A stretch of DNA of 64,000 bases from RGIG9079 sp964567845 (lineage in GTDB: Bacteria; Bacteroidota; Bacteroidia; Bacteroidales; Marinifilaceae), in NCBI GenBank assembly GCA_964567845.1, contig CAZMOG010000001.1, positions 58,895-122,894 of the forward strand. Direction: 5' to 3'. Position 1 is the first letter of the stretch, and the number at the start of each line of letters is the position of its first letter. Below are positions 1 to 8,825 of the stretch, one piece after another. The position numbers and the translations under genes are program-made. The notes under the pieces are model-generated. The model was given only the letters and a program-made list of their open reading frames with translations. It ran no database searches and had not been told where the DNA came from.

Positions 1-327
1 TTGATACCCGGAGGCTCTGAACACTCATTCGGTATTCAGGTTGGAAAGATGGCCGGATTACCAGTCTCTGTTACTCACAGAGCAACAGAAATATTAAAAC
101 AATTAGAGAGTAATACCGCTCACAGCAATATTACCGATGGCGAACCAAAGGAGAAGAATATGCAGGGTATTGCAGAAAATCGAGAAGGTCTTCAACTAAG
201 TTTCTTTCAACTTGACGATCCAACACTTCGTCAAATTCGTGACGAGATTATAAATCTTGACATCAATAACCTTACTCCGGTTGAGGCTCTGAACAAGCTA
301 AACGAAATCAAGAAGATATTAGGATAA
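1..327 (+). CDS. mutS: DNA mismatch repair protein MutS, C-terminal fragment (5' cut by window edge)
   Basis: The reading frame is open from the first base and ends at 327, so only the last 108 residues of MutS are present. The start [20 protein letters not shown] is the conserved end of the MutS ATPase domain (the GGSE(H/R)SFGI(H/Q)VAKMAG-type motif that packs against the dimer partner). It is followed by a helical, charged tail ending in a helix ([17 protein letters not shown]) typical of the MutS C-terminal helix-turn-helix. MutS recognises mismatches and, with MutL, starts repair. The annotated TTG at base 1 is not a start. A bidirectional hairpin follows 6 bases after the stop. Confidence 0.93.
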   Translation: MIPGGSEHSFGIQVGKMAGLPVSVTHRATEILKQLESNTAHSNITDGEPKEKNMQGIAENREGLQLSFFQLDDPTLRQIRDEIINLDINNLTPVEALNKLNEIKKILG

Positions 328-332
328 CAAAA

Positions 333-363
333 GGGGTGGCTCTATTACACACAAAGCCACCCC
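333..363. terminator. Bidirectional terminator hairpin between mutS and the cyclophilin gene
   Basis: The arms GGGGTGGC (333-340) and GCCACCCC (356-363) form a perfect 8-bp stem around a 15-base loop. It lies between two convergent genes and could stop transcription from either side. The T-run on either strand is weak, so the efficiency is uncertain. Confidence 0.7.
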
Positions 364-381
364 TAATTTATAAATCATGGT

Positions 382-1059
382 TTATTTCTCGCGAACCATA
401 CGGATAATCGCCACATTGTTTATTGGACGATCAAGAGAATCGGTCTCGACAGCCGCAATTGCATCAACCACCTCTTGTCCCTCGATAACCTCGCCAAATA
501 CGGTATATTCGCCATCAAGATGTGGAGAACCTCCGATTGTAGTATAGATTTCACGCTGCTCATCGGTCAGAGTCAATGGACAATCCGAACGCCATGTTGA
601 GTTAATCTTTGTTACCAAAGAGTCCAACTCTCCGGGACGGAATACCTTTCCCTCAAACAAGCAGAATTGTGAACCACTTGACTCTCGGTTTGGATTAACA
701 TCATTTCCTTGACGTGCCGCATTTACCGCACCCTTTTTGTGATATTTTCCAGAGATAATCTCAGCAGGAAGAGTGTAACCTACATCATTACTTCCTAATG
801 GCTGACCAGGCTCTGCCGTTTTCGAATCAGGATCTCCAAATTGATCCATGAAATTATCTATTACCCGGTGAAATAGAACCCCTTCGTAAAAGTTTGAATC
901 AACCAACTTCAAGAAGTTATCGCGGTGAATCGGGGTTTCGTTGTAAAGCTTAATCTTTACATTTCCCATTGTAGTCTCGATTCTAACCACCGGCTCTGAT
1001 GGAGTGCATGCTACAAACATTGTTGCAAGCAATACACATACGCTTAGTACTCTTTTCAT
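382..1059 (-). CDS. Peptidylprolyl isomerase lipoprotein (cyclophilin type)
   Basis: Encodes 225 residues. The N-terminus (MKRVLSVCVLLATMFVAC) is a lipoprotein signal ending in a lipobox VAC, so the protein is probably anchored in a membrane facing the periplasm. The rest is a cyclophilin domain: MGNVKIKLYNETPIHRDNF, YEGVLFHRVIDNFMDQFGD, GSQFCLFEGK and the closing HLDGEYTVFGEVIEGQEVVDAI match PpiA/PpiB-type strands and the FHR active-site arginine. It would catalyse cis-trans isomerisation of Xaa-Pro bonds in exported proteins. The start at 1059 puts the signal peptide at residue 1; the longer upstream frame would bury it. It is the last gene of the rpoN-led minus-strand block, 23 bases behind the SPOR gene. 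Confidence 0.88.
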   Translation of the reverse strand: MKRVLSVCVLLATMFVACTPSEPVVRIETTMGNVKIKLYNETPIHRDNFLKLVDSNFYEGVLFHRVIDNFMDQFGDPDSKTAEPGQPLGSNDVGYTLPAEIISGKYHKKGAVNAARQGNDVNPNRESSGSQFCLFEGKVFRPGELDSLVTKINSTWRSDCPLTLTDEQREIYTTIGGSPHLDGEYTVFGEVIEGQEVVDAIAAVETDSLDRPINNVAIIRMVREK

Positions 1060-1082
1060 TTTATACTTGTTAGTTGTTACTG

Positions 1083-1703
1083 TTATTTCAACACCTTTTT
1101 CAATACCCAACTATCTTTGTATTTGGTATTATTCTGCGCCAACGAATCACGCGCTTCGGTAGCAATTGCCATAGTTGAATGGCTACTATATGCAACACGC
1201 ACCCTGCTTTCGGTAATAATCAACTTAGCATTGGGCGACTCTTTTTTCAACCGCTCCACATATTTTTCTGCCTCGGCAAGACTCTTGTTTGGAAAACTTG
1301 CAACAATCACATGGTAATTTCCAGACTCCTCCACAATAGGCTGTTTCTTAGGCTGAATTTGAGGTTTAGCCTCTGGATTAACATTGGATTGAACTTTAGT
1401 TTGAGCTTTAGGCTTTTCATTTGGCTGAGTAACAACGGTCTCCACATGTTTTACCGGTACCGGCTTAATAGAGTCCTCGCCCGTTAAATCAAGAATCTCT
1501 ATCTTCTCCTTGGGAGCAGCAGCAACAATACTATCAACTCTCTCTAACTCCAATCCCAAACGCGACATAATTGTATCCTTTGTTTGAATTGTTTTTCTTG
1601 GAACAATTACTCGAGTCAGCTCCTTTTGTTGCATGGATGAGTGTACACAACCAAACAGGGTTACCATTACACACAGCACCATTAGATTTATCTTTTTCAT
1701 CAT
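1083..1703 (-). CDS. SPOR-domain lipoprotein
   Basis: About 206 residues. It begins with a lipoprotein signal (KKINLMVLCVMVTLFGC), followed by a low-complexity linker rich in Lys, Pro and Gln (around residues 85-125: KPKAQTKVQSN, KPQIQPKKQP), and a C-terminal SPOR domain (YHVIVASFPNKSLAEAEKYVERL ... VRVAYSSHSTMAIATEARDSL, shown here in pieces). SPOR domains bind denuded peptidoglycan at division sites, so a role in septal cell-wall metabolism is likely but inferred. The start at 1703 overlaps the upstream stop as ATGA, which implies translational coupling to the PAP2-like gene. Confidence 0.8.
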   Translation of the reverse strand: MMKKINLMVLCVMVTLFGCVHSSMQQKELTRVIVPRKTIQTKDTIMSRLGLELERVDSIVAAAPKEKIEILDLTGEDSIKPVPVKHVETVVTQPNEKPKAQTKVQSNVNPEAKPQIQPKKQPIVEESGNYHVIVASFPNKSLAEAEKYVERLKKESPNAKLIITESRVRVAYSSHSTMAIATEARDSLAQNNTKYKDSWVLKKVLK

Positions 1704-2296
1704 AACGATAGTAGTATCATTGTTAATATAACTCCTTGAGCAAATCCGGCCAACACCTGCCAACAGTTATGTTTTCTCAATATCAATCTTGAAGAACATA
1801 CAACTCCCGCACAAATCAACGAAATGATAAAAGGCAACTTAAATACCGGACCCAACATTAGAAATAAACAGCATGCTTCTCCCCAGGCCATTGCGTGCAT
1901 ACTTATCTTCCAATAAAGCGATATGGCTGCAAACAATAGCACCTGCATCGAGGTAACAAAAAGCAGCTGCGAGAATAACTCGGTTGCCTGAAACTTCATG
2001 AGAAAGAATGCACCTAAAGAGAGAAATATCCCCAATGCCAATAGTGGCCAGGCTCTATCTTCACGATTATCAAGATTTCTCTCTTTCAGTACTCCAAAGC
2101 GTTTCAATATCATAATTACCAATATGGGCAGGATTATTGAGCAAAAAACCACTATTACCCACACCATTACCTGAGATTTTATTGGTATCAATTTTCCCAA
2201 AGGGCTCACTACCAATAATTCCAACAGGATATATATCGGCATCATGAAAGGGTGCAACACCCTGCTTAACCATTTGGCAATATGTTTTAATATCAT
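1700..2296 (-). CDS. Integral membrane protein resembling the PAP2 phosphatase superfamily
   Basis: 198 residues, almost entirely hydrophobic, with about six predicted membrane segments (for example VMVWVIVVFCSIILPILVIMIL and PLLALGIFLSLGAFFLM). The pairs SMHA (about residue 131) and SRLILRKHNCWQVLAG near the C-terminus resemble the PSGH and SRxxxxxH motifs of PAP2 phosphatases, which act on lipid pyrophosphates such as undecaprenyl-PP. The N-terminal KxxxxxxRP motif is not clear, so catalysis is not certain. It overlaps rpoN by four bases (ATGA) and the SPOR gene by four bases, so it belongs to that transcript. Confidence 0.55.
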   Translation of the reverse strand: MILKHIAKWLSRVLHPFMMPIYILLELLVVSPLGKLIPIKSQVMVWVIVVFCSIILPILVIMILKRFGVLKERNLDNREDRAWPLLALGIFLSLGAFFLMKFQATELFSQLLFVTSMQVLLFAAISLYWKISMHAMAWGEACCLFLMLGPVFKLPFIISLICAGVVCSSRLILRKHNCWQVLAGFAQGVILTMILLSL

Positions 2297-3741
2297 ATTT
2301 TTCTTCTTAATCGAGCCACAGGAATATCCATGGCATCTCTGTATTTTGCAATTGTTCTGCGCGCAACTTTATATCCCTTTTCCTGCATCAGACTCAGTAG
2401 GGTTTCATCACTATAGGGGGCACTCTTATCCTCAGAATCAATAATTGTTCTAAGTACTTTCTTAACCTCCTCGACACTCACCTCTTCTCCGTTAGCATTT
2501 TCGATTCCTCGCGAGAAAAAGGCATTTAATGGGAATATTCCAAACCAGGTTTCAACATGTTTCGCATTTGCAACTCGCGATATTGTAGATATATCCAAAC
2601 CCGTTATGTCTGCAATATCTTTAAGTATTATCGGCTTTAAACAACTCTCATCACCATTCGAGAGAAAGAACTCTTTTTGAAGAGCCAATATTGCCTGCAT
2701 TACCGCCATAAGAGTTGCATTTCTTTGGCGTACTATATCAATAAAACTCTTTGCATCACCCAGATTCTTTCTTACAAACGCCAAAGCCTCGCGATTACGG
2801 GCTGTATTGCCACTACGCATATACTCCTCAAGCATATCCGTGTAGTGTTTACTTAAACGCAAGTCCGGCATTTCTCCACTGTTTAACCACAGAGCCAAAT
2901 GTCCATCTTGATTCTCTACAATAAAATCGGGAGTGATCTTTTGTGCCTCATCGCCCGATTCCGATGCCCCACCAGGCTTAGGATTCAATTTTTGAATCTC
3001 CTCTACCGCCTCTCTCAACTCCTCCTCGGAACATTGTAGTTTGCGTATTATCTTTTGAAAATTCCTCTTCGAAAATTCATCAAATTGCTCCGACAATAAC
3101 TCTTCGGCCAATTTCATTGTATCGGTTTGAGGTTCCTTTCTGCGCAATTGAATCAATAGACACTCCTGCAAATCGGTAGCTCCAACACCTGCCGGCTCAA
3201 ACTCCTGAATCTCCTTAACAATGCGCTCAATGGTCTCTACGTCGGCATAAACGTTAAAGCGAAATGCCAAATCATCTGAGAGCTGCATAAAATCACGCCG
3301 CAAATAGCCATCACTATCCAAATTGCCAATTATAAACTCGGCAATCTTACGCTCCTCCTCGTTTAGCGATGTTACTGCAAGCTGCTCTATCAACGTTTCC
3401 CGGAACGAGGTCTCTTGCTGGAATATCGGCTCACGATTATCACCGGAATCATAATGTCCGCTTCGGATATAGATTGGGTAATCAGGGTCATCGTCGGTTG
3501 GTGTGCTATCAATATCTAAAGAGCGGTCATCATCAAGAACAGGCTGTTCCTGCTCTTGATAATCAACCGCTCCGGCTTCGTCATCCGCACTAATCTCAAG
3601 GGCAGGATTTGCCTCCAACTCCTCTTTGATGCGCTGCTCAAGCTGTATGTTGGGCAACTCAATCAACTTAACCAATTGCATTTGAGCAGGACTTATTTTA
3701 AGTCCCAACTTCTGCAAAAGTTGTTGATCCATGCCTGACAT
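2293..3741 (-). CDS. rpoN: RNA polymerase sigma-54 factor
   Basis: 482 residues, the usual RpoN length. Region I is the Gln/Leu-rich activator-interacting segment (QQLLQKLGLKISPAQMQLV, LEQRIKEELEANPALE). It is followed by an acidic linker (residues about 50-85), the core-binding domain (LIEQLAVTSLNEEERKIAEF, IGNLDSDGYL) and the DNA-binding domain that ends with the RpoN box (ARRTIAKYR) near residue 465. RpoN directs polymerase to GG/GC (-24/-12) promoters and needs an AAA+ enhancer-binding protein to open them. None is encoded in this window. Two near-consensus sigma-54 promoters lie at 50.06 and 57.24 kb. It is the first gene of the block reading to 382, 21 bases behind asnS. Confidence 0.97.
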   Translation of the reverse strand: MSGMDQQLLQKLGLKISPAQMQLVKLIELPNIQLEQRIKEELEANPALEISADDEAGAVDYQEQEQPVLDDDRSLDIDSTPTDDDPDYPIYIRSGHYDSGDNREPIFQQETSFRETLIEQLAVTSLNEEERKIAEFIIGNLDSDGYLRRDFMQLSDDLAFRFNVYADVETIERIVKEIQEFEPAGVGATDLQECLLIQLRRKEPQTDTMKLAEELLSEQFDEFSKRNFQKIIRKLQCSEEELREAVEEIQKLNPKPGGASESGDEAQKITPDFIVENQDGHLALWLNSGEMPDLRLSKHYTDMLEEYMRSGNTARNREALAFVRKNLGDAKSFIDIVRQRNATLMAVMQAILALQKEFFLSNGDESCLKPIILKDIADITGLDISTISRVANAKHVETWFGIFPLNAFFSRGIENANGEEVSVEEVKKVLRTIIDSEDKSAPYSDETLLSLMQEKGYKVARRTIAKYRDAMDIPVARLRRKI

Positions 3742-3762
3742 ATGCCTACAATATATTTATGT

Positions 3763-5202
3763 TTAGAACTCTGCGTTCTTTGGGAATCTTGGGAAAGGAA
3801 TTACGTCGCGAATGTTTGTCATTCCGGTTACGAAAAGAAGCAAACGCTCAAATCCCAATCCAAATCCACTATGGGGTGCTGAACCATATCTGCGAGTATC
3901 CAGATAATACTGCATACCCTCGACAGGAATTCCCACCTCGTTCATACGAGCTACCAACTTATCGTAATCCTCCTCGCGCTGAGAACCTCCTACAATCTCT
4001 CCAATTTGTGGGAACAATACATCCATTGCAGCAACTGTCTTACCATCAGGGTTCTGTTTCATATAGAAAGCCTTGATCTCCATTGGATAGTCGATAAGGA
4101 TTACCGGCTTCTTGAAGTGCTTCTCTACCAAATAACGCTCGTGCTCGCTTTGTAAATCAACCCCCCACTCATTTACCGGATACTTGAACTTACCACTCTT
4201 GTTTGGCTTAGAGTTTTTCAAAATATCAATAGCCTCGGTATATGTCAAACGGACAAAGTCATTCTGAAGGACAAAACGAAGTTTCTCTACAAGCTCCATT
4301 GTACGCTCCTCTGCCTTCTTGTTCTTCTCCTCCTCTTGAAGACGCTTACTCAAGAACTGCAAATCATCCATGCAGTTATCCAACGCATACTGCAACAAAT
4401 ACTTCAAAAAGTCCTCGACCAAATCCATATTATCCTTCAAATCATAGAAGGCCATCTCGGGCTCAATCATCCAGAACTCAGACAAGTGGCGGCTTGTATT
4501 TGAATTCTCTGCGCGGAAAGTAGGTCCAAAGGTATAAATCTTACCAAGAGCCATTGCTCCCAACTCTCCCTCAAGCTGTCCGCTAACGGTCAAATTTGTA
4601 GCCTTGCCAAAGAAATCCTGCTTGTAATCAACAGAACCATCCTCGTTCAATGGTGGATTCTTAGGATCCAATGTTGTTACACGGAACATCTCTCCTGCAC
4701 CCTCGCAATCCGATGCAGTAATCAATGGTGAGTTCCAATATACAAATCCATGCTCATTGAAATATTTGTGAATTGCAAATGCCATTGCATTTCTCATTCT
4801 GAAAATTGCACCAAAAAGATTGGTACGCATACGCAAATGTGCAACCTCACGCAAAAACTCCAAACTGTGTTTCTTGGGCTGAATTGGATATGTTTCAGGA
4901 TCTGCCTCGCCCATAACCGTCAACTCCTTTGCAATCACCTCGCAAGCTTGCCCACTACCTGCACTCGGTACCAACATACCTGTTACCGACAATGCTGCTC
5001 CTGTTGTTACCTTTTTCAATGGCTCCTCGCCAAAATTCTCAACATCGACAACAATCTGGATATTATTGATTGTTGAACCATCGTTCAACGCTATAAAGTT
5101 TACCTGCTTGTTTCCGCGCCTATTGCGCACCCATCCCTGTACGGTTACCATCTGCTCCTTAGGCTCAGTAACCAACAACTCTTTAATGCTTTGTGTAATC
5201 AT
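3763..5202 (-). CDS. asnS: Asparaginyl-tRNA synthetase
   Basis: 479 residues, a class II aminoacyl-tRNA synthetase that charges tRNA-Asn. The N-terminal OB-fold anticodon-binding domain ([25 protein letters not shown], split here) is followed by the catalytic core. Motif 2 is [25 protein letters not shown], given here only by position (about residues 225-250), and motif 3 is [15 protein letters not shown] near residue 455. The sequence [11 protein letters not shown] identifies AsnRS rather than AspRS. It is divergent from hemW across a 93-base gap. A near-consensus minus-strand -7 element (TAATTTCG, 5230-5237) is present. Confidence 0.96.
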   Translation of the reverse strand: MITQSIKELLVTEPKEQMVTVQGWVRNRRGNKQVNFIALNDGSTINNIQIVVDVENFGEEPLKKVTTGAALSVTGMLVPSAGSGQACEVIAKELTVMGEADPETYPIQPKKHSLEFLREVAHLRMRTNLFGAIFRMRNAMAFAIHKYFNEHGFVYWNSPLITASDCEGAGEMFRVTTLDPKNPPLNEDGSVDYKQDFFGKATNLTVSGQLEGELGAMALGKIYTFGPTFRAENSNTSRHLSEFWMIEPEMAFYDLKDNMDLVEDFLKYLLQYALDNCMDDLQFLSKRLQEEEKNKKAEERTMELVEKLRFVLQNDFVRLTYTEAIDILKNSKPNKSGKFKYPVNEWGVDLQSEHERYLVEKHFKKPVILIDYPMEIKAFYMKQNPDGKTVAAMDVLFPQIGEIVGGSQREEDYDKLVARMNEVGIPVEGMQYYLDTRRYGSAPHSGFGLGFERLLLFVTGMTNIRDVIPFPRFPKNAEF

Positions 5203-5279
5203 ACCTTATATAAAATATCTTCCAAGGTGCGAAATTAATGTTTTTACTCCGCACCTACAAATTATTTTTCCAAAAGTGG

Positions 5280-5287
5280 TACTTTTG
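5280..5287 (+). promoter_or_regulatory. Bacteroidetes-type -7 promoter element upstream of hemW
   Basis: TACTTTTG matches the Bacteroidetes sigma-70-family -7 consensus TAnnTTTG. It ends only 8 bases before the hemW ATG, so the hemW mRNA would be nearly leaderless. Confidence 0.5.
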
Positions 5288-5295
5288 TCCAAGAT

Positions 5296-6435
5296 ATGAG
5301 TCTATACGTACACATACCCTTCTGCCACTCCAAGTGCGCCTACTGCGGATTTTACTCTGTAGCAGGCAATACTCTGCGCCAAGATTGGCTCGATGCTTTA
5401 TGTTATGAAATTGTAGCAAGAAAAGAGGAACAAGGCATCGAAACGACTCACAACACTCTTTATTTTGGAGGTGGGACACCCTCGATGCTTACCGCTGATG
5501 AGTGGCACAGAATTATTGGATGCATTGAAGAGAATTATCATATTTCACCCAATGCCGAACGAACATTGGAAGCAAACCCCGAAGATATAACACCACAAAA
5601 CACAGCTTTATGGAAAAAACTTGGTTTTAATCGACTTAGTATAGGTGTGCAATCTTTAAACAACAACGCACTTAAGGCCTCGAACAGAAGGCACTCCGCA
5701 ACAGAGGCCCGCACTGCCATAGAAACAGCTTTAAGCGCATCTTTTCAAAACATTGGGGTGGACTTTATAATTGGATTGCCAAACTCAGAAGAAAGTGACA
5801 TTAAATTAACAGAGAGACTGTTACATGAATTACCAATTACCCATGTTTCTCTCTACATTTTATCAATAGACGAGGGCTCAATTCTTTACAAGAAGGCTCA
5901 ACAGGGAAAATTCACACCCCTATCCGACGACAAAGAGGCTGAGTTATACAAAGAGTATTGCCACATGATAACCAATGCAGGATTTGAACACTACGAGATT
6001 TCAAACTTTGCAAAACCGGGATTCCGTTCACGTCACAACTCTGTATATTGGGAGCAGAAACCATATTTGGGATTTGGAGCTGCCGCCCACTCATACAATG
6101 GCGAAAAATGCAGACAATGGAATATTGCCAATATTAAAAAATATTGCGAAGCATGGTTAACAAATCCGCCATCGCCCGAAAACGGATATGAAAAGGAGAT
6201 TCTTGAAAATAGAGACTTGTACAATGAGCTTATAATGACCGGACTTAGAACTGCTAATGGTATTTCCATACAAACATTGGAATCGGAAAGGTTCAAAAAA
6301 TATTGGAATTCAAACAAAGAGGCATTGCAGAAATACATGGAACGTGGGGTTATTAGAATTGAACGGGACAGAGTGCAACTAACAGAAGATGGGTGGCTTA
6401 TTTCCGATGCCATATTTACAGACCTCTTTTACTGA
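5296..6435 (+). CDS. hemW: Radical SAM protein HemW (coproporphyrinogen oxidase-like, heme chaperone family)
   Basis: 379 residues. The radical SAM cluster motif CHSKCAYC places the three cysteines at residues 10, 14 and 17. FGGGTPS (about residue 60) is the SAM-binding glycine motif, and SIGVQSLNNNALKASNRRH and FIIGLP follow in the right order. The C-terminal HemN-type domain (YLGFGAAAHSYN; RDLYNELIMTGLRTANGI) is present. The start MSLYVHIPFC lacks the N-terminal extension of true HemN, so this is the HemW branch, which binds heme and is linked to heme insertion, not to oxygen-independent coproporphyrinogen oxidation. The role is from family knowledge. Confidence 0.9.
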   Translation: MSLYVHIPFCHSKCAYCGFYSVAGNTLRQDWLDALCYEIVARKEEQGIETTHNTLYFGGGTPSMLTADEWHRIIGCIEENYHISPNAERTLEANPEDITPQNTALWKKLGFNRLSIGVQSLNNNALKASNRRHSATEARTAIETALSASFQNIGVDFIIGLPNSEESDIKLTERLLHELPITHVSLYILSIDEGSILYKKAQQGKFTPLSDDKEAELYKEYCHMITNAGFEHYEISNFAKPGFRSRHNSVYWEQKPYLGFGAAAHSYNGEKCRQWNIANIKKYCEAWLTNPPSPENGYEKEILENRDLYNELIMTGLRTANGISIQTLESERFKKYWNSNKEALQKYMERGVIRIERDRVQLTEDGWLISDAIFTDLFY

Positions 6436-6437
6436 GA

Positions 6438-6469
6438 TTTGGTAAAAATCATATTTTTTTGTATACTTG
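6438..6469 (+). promoter_or_regulatory. Candidate promoter for the cytidylyltransferase/oxidoreductase operon
   Basis: TTTG at 6438-6441 and TATACTTG (one mismatch to TAnnTTTG) at 6462-6469 are separated by 20 bases, the spacing usual for Bacteroidetes vegetative promoters. The gene starts 20 bases downstream. Confidence 0.5.
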
Positions 6470-6489
6470 CTGTCTGTAAAAAAGCAAAG

Positions 6490-7839
6490 ATGAAGAAAGT
6501 AATAACATACGGAACATACGATTTGTTACACGAAGGACACATTAATCTGCTTCAGCGAGCAAAGGCCCTTGGAGACTACCTGATTGTCGGAGTGACAAAT
6601 GATAATTTTGATCGCGAAAGGGGCAAATTAAATGTCAGAAATAACGTTTTGGAACGTGTAGAAGCAGTAAAAGCCCTCAATATTGCCGACCAGATAATCA
6701 TTGAGGAGTATGTTGGTCAAAAGATCGATGATATTCAAAAGTATGGTGTCGATATCTTCACTGTCGGTTCCGATTGGGTCGGACATTTTGACTATCTAAA
6801 AGAGTTTTGCGAAGTTATATATCTCCCAAGAACCAAAGGAATCTCATCAACAATGCTGCGCGAAGAGAGCCAGGGTATTGTTAAGTTGGGTGTTGTTGGA
6901 TTAGGTAGAATTGCAAAACGTTTTATTGCAGAAACATCGCACGTAAGCGGAATTAGAGTCCAGGCTATTTATGATATAAACAAAAAGAACGTTGAGCAAT
7001 ATTGCAAGGAGAATCATTGCGAAGCACAGGCATGCGACTCCTTTAATGAAATATTGCAACTTGCTGATGCTGTATATATTGCAACGCCACATCTTTCTCA
7101 TTACGACTATTGTAAACAAGCTATATTGAGCCAAAAGCATGTAATATGTGAAACACCTCTCGTTTTAAACGGAGCCCAGGCAGAAGAGTTGTACAAGCTG
7201 GCAACAGAAAAAAAAGTAGTTCTGTTAGAGGCAAATAAAACAGCCCACTGTCCGGCATTCAACCACCTAATGGTCATGATTAAGAGTGGAGTTATAGGCG
7301 AGGTGGTTGATGTCGAGGCCTCGCTTTCAAAACTTTTAGCCGATAAAACCCTGCGCGAATTCGATGCAAGTCAAGCAGGAGGCTCAATGTATGAGTTGGG
7401 TTCATATCCACTTCTGCCTATTATAAAACTGATGGGCACAAATTATGAAAGCTCCACCACTTACTCAAAAATTGAAAACGGAGTTGACATATACACAAAA
7501 GGAATGGTTCACTATCAACATGCAGTGTGCTCATATAAATTGGGATTGGGCATCAAAACCGAGGGCAATCTAATTATTTCCGGCACAAAGGGATATGCCT
7601 ACGTCCCAGCACCATGGTGGTTAACCGACTATTTCGAACTTCGCTACGAGGACCAGAATCTCAACAAGAAATTCTTCTACAAATGGGATGGCGAGGGATT
7701 ACGCTACGAGATACAAGAGTTTGTTTCATGCATATTCAACCAACGATACAGTTCTGCACGCCTTTCACAAAAAGAGAGCATTGCCATTGCAAAACTCATG
7801 GAACAATTCACAAACAGAGTAAACCATATTGATCTATGA
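6490..7839 (+). CDS. Fusion of a glycerol-3-phosphate-type cytidylyltransferase and a Gfo/Idh/MocA oxidoreductase
   Basis: 449 residues. Residues 1-130 are a nucleotidyltransferase of the TagD type: GTYDLLHEGH with the HxGH motif at 14-17, VGSDWVGHFDYL, and the signature RTKGISST at 114-121. From residue about 133 a second domain begins, with a Rossmann dinucleotide motif GVVGLGRIAKRF (GxGxxA at 137-142) followed by CETPLVLN and EANKTAHCP, typical of Gfo/Idh/MocA dehydrogenases. The likely product is a CDP-activated polyol or its oxidised or reduced form for a surface glycan, but the substrate cannot be read from sequence. The start at 6490 gives the canonical MKKVITYGTYD. It overlaps the SDR gene by 4 bases (ATGA). 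Confidence 0.82.
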   Translation: MKKVITYGTYDLLHEGHINLLQRAKALGDYLIVGVTNDNFDRERGKLNVRNNVLERVEAVKALNIADQIIIEEYVGQKIDDIQKYGVDIFTVGSDWVGHFDYLKEFCEVIYLPRTKGISSTMLREESQGIVKLGVVGLGRIAKRFIAETSHVSGIRVQAIYDINKKNVEQYCKENHCEAQACDSFNEILQLADAVYIATPHLSHYDYCKQAILSQKHVICETPLVLNGAQAEELYKLATEKKVVLLEANKTAHCPAFNHLMVMIKSGVIGEVVDVEASLSKLLADKTLREFDASQAGGSMYELGSYPLLPIIKLMGTNYESSTTYSKIENGVDIYTKGMVHYQHAVCSYKLGLGIKTEGNLIISGTKGYAYVPAPWWLTDYFELRYEDQNLNKKFFYKWDGEGLRYEIQEFVSCIFNQRYSSARLSQKESIAIAKLMEQFTNRVNHIDL

Positions 7840-8555
7840 AACAGGCTATAGTTACCGGCGGAACACAAGGTATTGGACTTGCTATTGCAGAAATTCTGCT
7901 CTGCGAAGGGTATTATGTCACCCTTACCTATGCCCATAACGCCAGAGCAGCAGAGGAGTGCATTACCAAACTTATACAACTTTCAGACAACTTTGAAATT
8001 GTCAAAGCCGACCAAAACAACAAAAACGATATGCAGCAACTTACCAAGCATATCTTAAAAAAAGGGAGAGTAGATTGTATTGTATGTAATGCCGGAACTA
8101 CCCTTAGGAAAGGGCTGACGGAGATAACCAATGAAGAGTGGGAGCAGGAGATGCACACCAATGTCAATAGTAACCTGTTCTTGATTCGTGACCTTTTCTC
8201 CATTATAAAACCAAATTCACGAATCATTTTTATCGGCTCAGCGATGGCCATATACCCACACGCAACCTCGATTTCTTATGGCGTTACCAAAGCAGCTCTA
8301 CACGCATTAGCAAAAAATCTGGTTAAGTGCTTCGAGGGAACCGGAACCACGGTTAACGCAATTGCTCCTGGATTTGTCGAGACAGAATGGCAAAAGAACA
8401 AACCTCAGGAAATTCGAGACAATATATGCAACAAGACTGCATTAAAACGCTTCGCCCATGCCGACGAGATTGCCTGTGCTGTTAAATTCTGCATAAACAA
8501 TCAATTCGTTAACGGATCCATTATTGAAGTGAACGGAGGTTATAATTTCAAGTAA
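7836..8555 (+). CDS. Short-chain dehydrogenase/reductase
   Basis: 239 residues, a classical SDR. The cofactor motif TGGTQGIG is at residues 8-15, CNAGTT at about 87, the catalytic Ser in FIGSAM, and the YGVTK (YxxxK) pair near 150, followed by NAIAPGFVETEW and the C-terminal NGSIIEVNGGY. It would reduce or oxidise a carbonyl or alcohol using NAD(P)H. Its start overlaps the stop of the cytidylyltransferase/oxidoreductase fusion, so the two probably act in one pathway, by analogy with ribitol-phosphate or CDP-polyol synthesis. The substrate is unknown. Confidence 0.85.
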   Translation: MKQAIVTGGTQGIGLAIAEILLCEGYYVTLTYAHNARAAEECITKLIQLSDNFEIVKADQNNKNDMQQLTKHILKKGRVDCIVCNAGTTLRKGLTEITNEEWEQEMHTNVNSNLFLIRDLFSIIKPNSRIIFIGSAMAIYPHATSISYGVTKAALHALAKNLVKCFEGTGTTVNAIAPGFVETEWQKNKPQEIRDNICNKTALKRFAHADEIACAVKFCINNQFVNGSIIEVNGGYNFK

Positions 8556-8633
8556 AAAAGAGCTTTCTAACTGAAATATTGCAGGATAGCAAAGAAAATT
8601 CATGCAATTGTGTGTTTGTATTCATTTTTTTTA

Positions 8634-8641
8634 TAACTTTG
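8634..8641 (+). promoter_or_regulatory. -7 promoter element for rplM-rpsI
   Basis: TAACTTTG fits TAnnTTTG exactly. A TTTG at 8615-8618 lies 15 bases upstream, which is short; the TTG at 8608-8610 gives 23. The element sits about 185 bases before the rplM start, leaving a long structured leader. Confidence 0.6.
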
Positions 8642-8647
8642 CGGTCC

Positions 8648-8825
8648 ATTTTGGAGTGGTGTGGATTTTAAACTGCACGACTGACCCTTAGCCAGTTGTC
8701 GTGCGGGCACACAAAGAGGAGATAGTTTTAGGTCTGCCCGGCCAAACGCGTTTACTATCAATTCAATGTTGCATGATGCCCCTTCGGAATGACAAACAGA
8801 ATGTTTAATTAAATTATTAAAAAAA
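8648..8825 (+). promoter_or_regulatory. Structured 5' leader of rplM (candidate ribosomal-protein autoregulatory RNA)
   Basis: This 180-base stretch between the promoter and the rplM start has no ORF. It contains GCACGAC...GTCGTGC (7-bp stem, loop with possible further pairing CTGA/CAGT) at about 8676-8704. It is followed immediately by GGGCA...TGCCC (about 8705-8740), and then by a purine-poor single-stranded region. A leader of this kind before ribosomal protein genes commonly binds the encoded protein. That function is inferred here; I cannot assign a known RNA family. Confidence 0.5.

Noticed and set aside
4955..4990. Insertion of a foreign segment in AsnRS (SAGSGQA)
   Set aside because: The same position in other Bacteroidetes AsnRS has a comparable Gly-rich turn, so this is normal variation.
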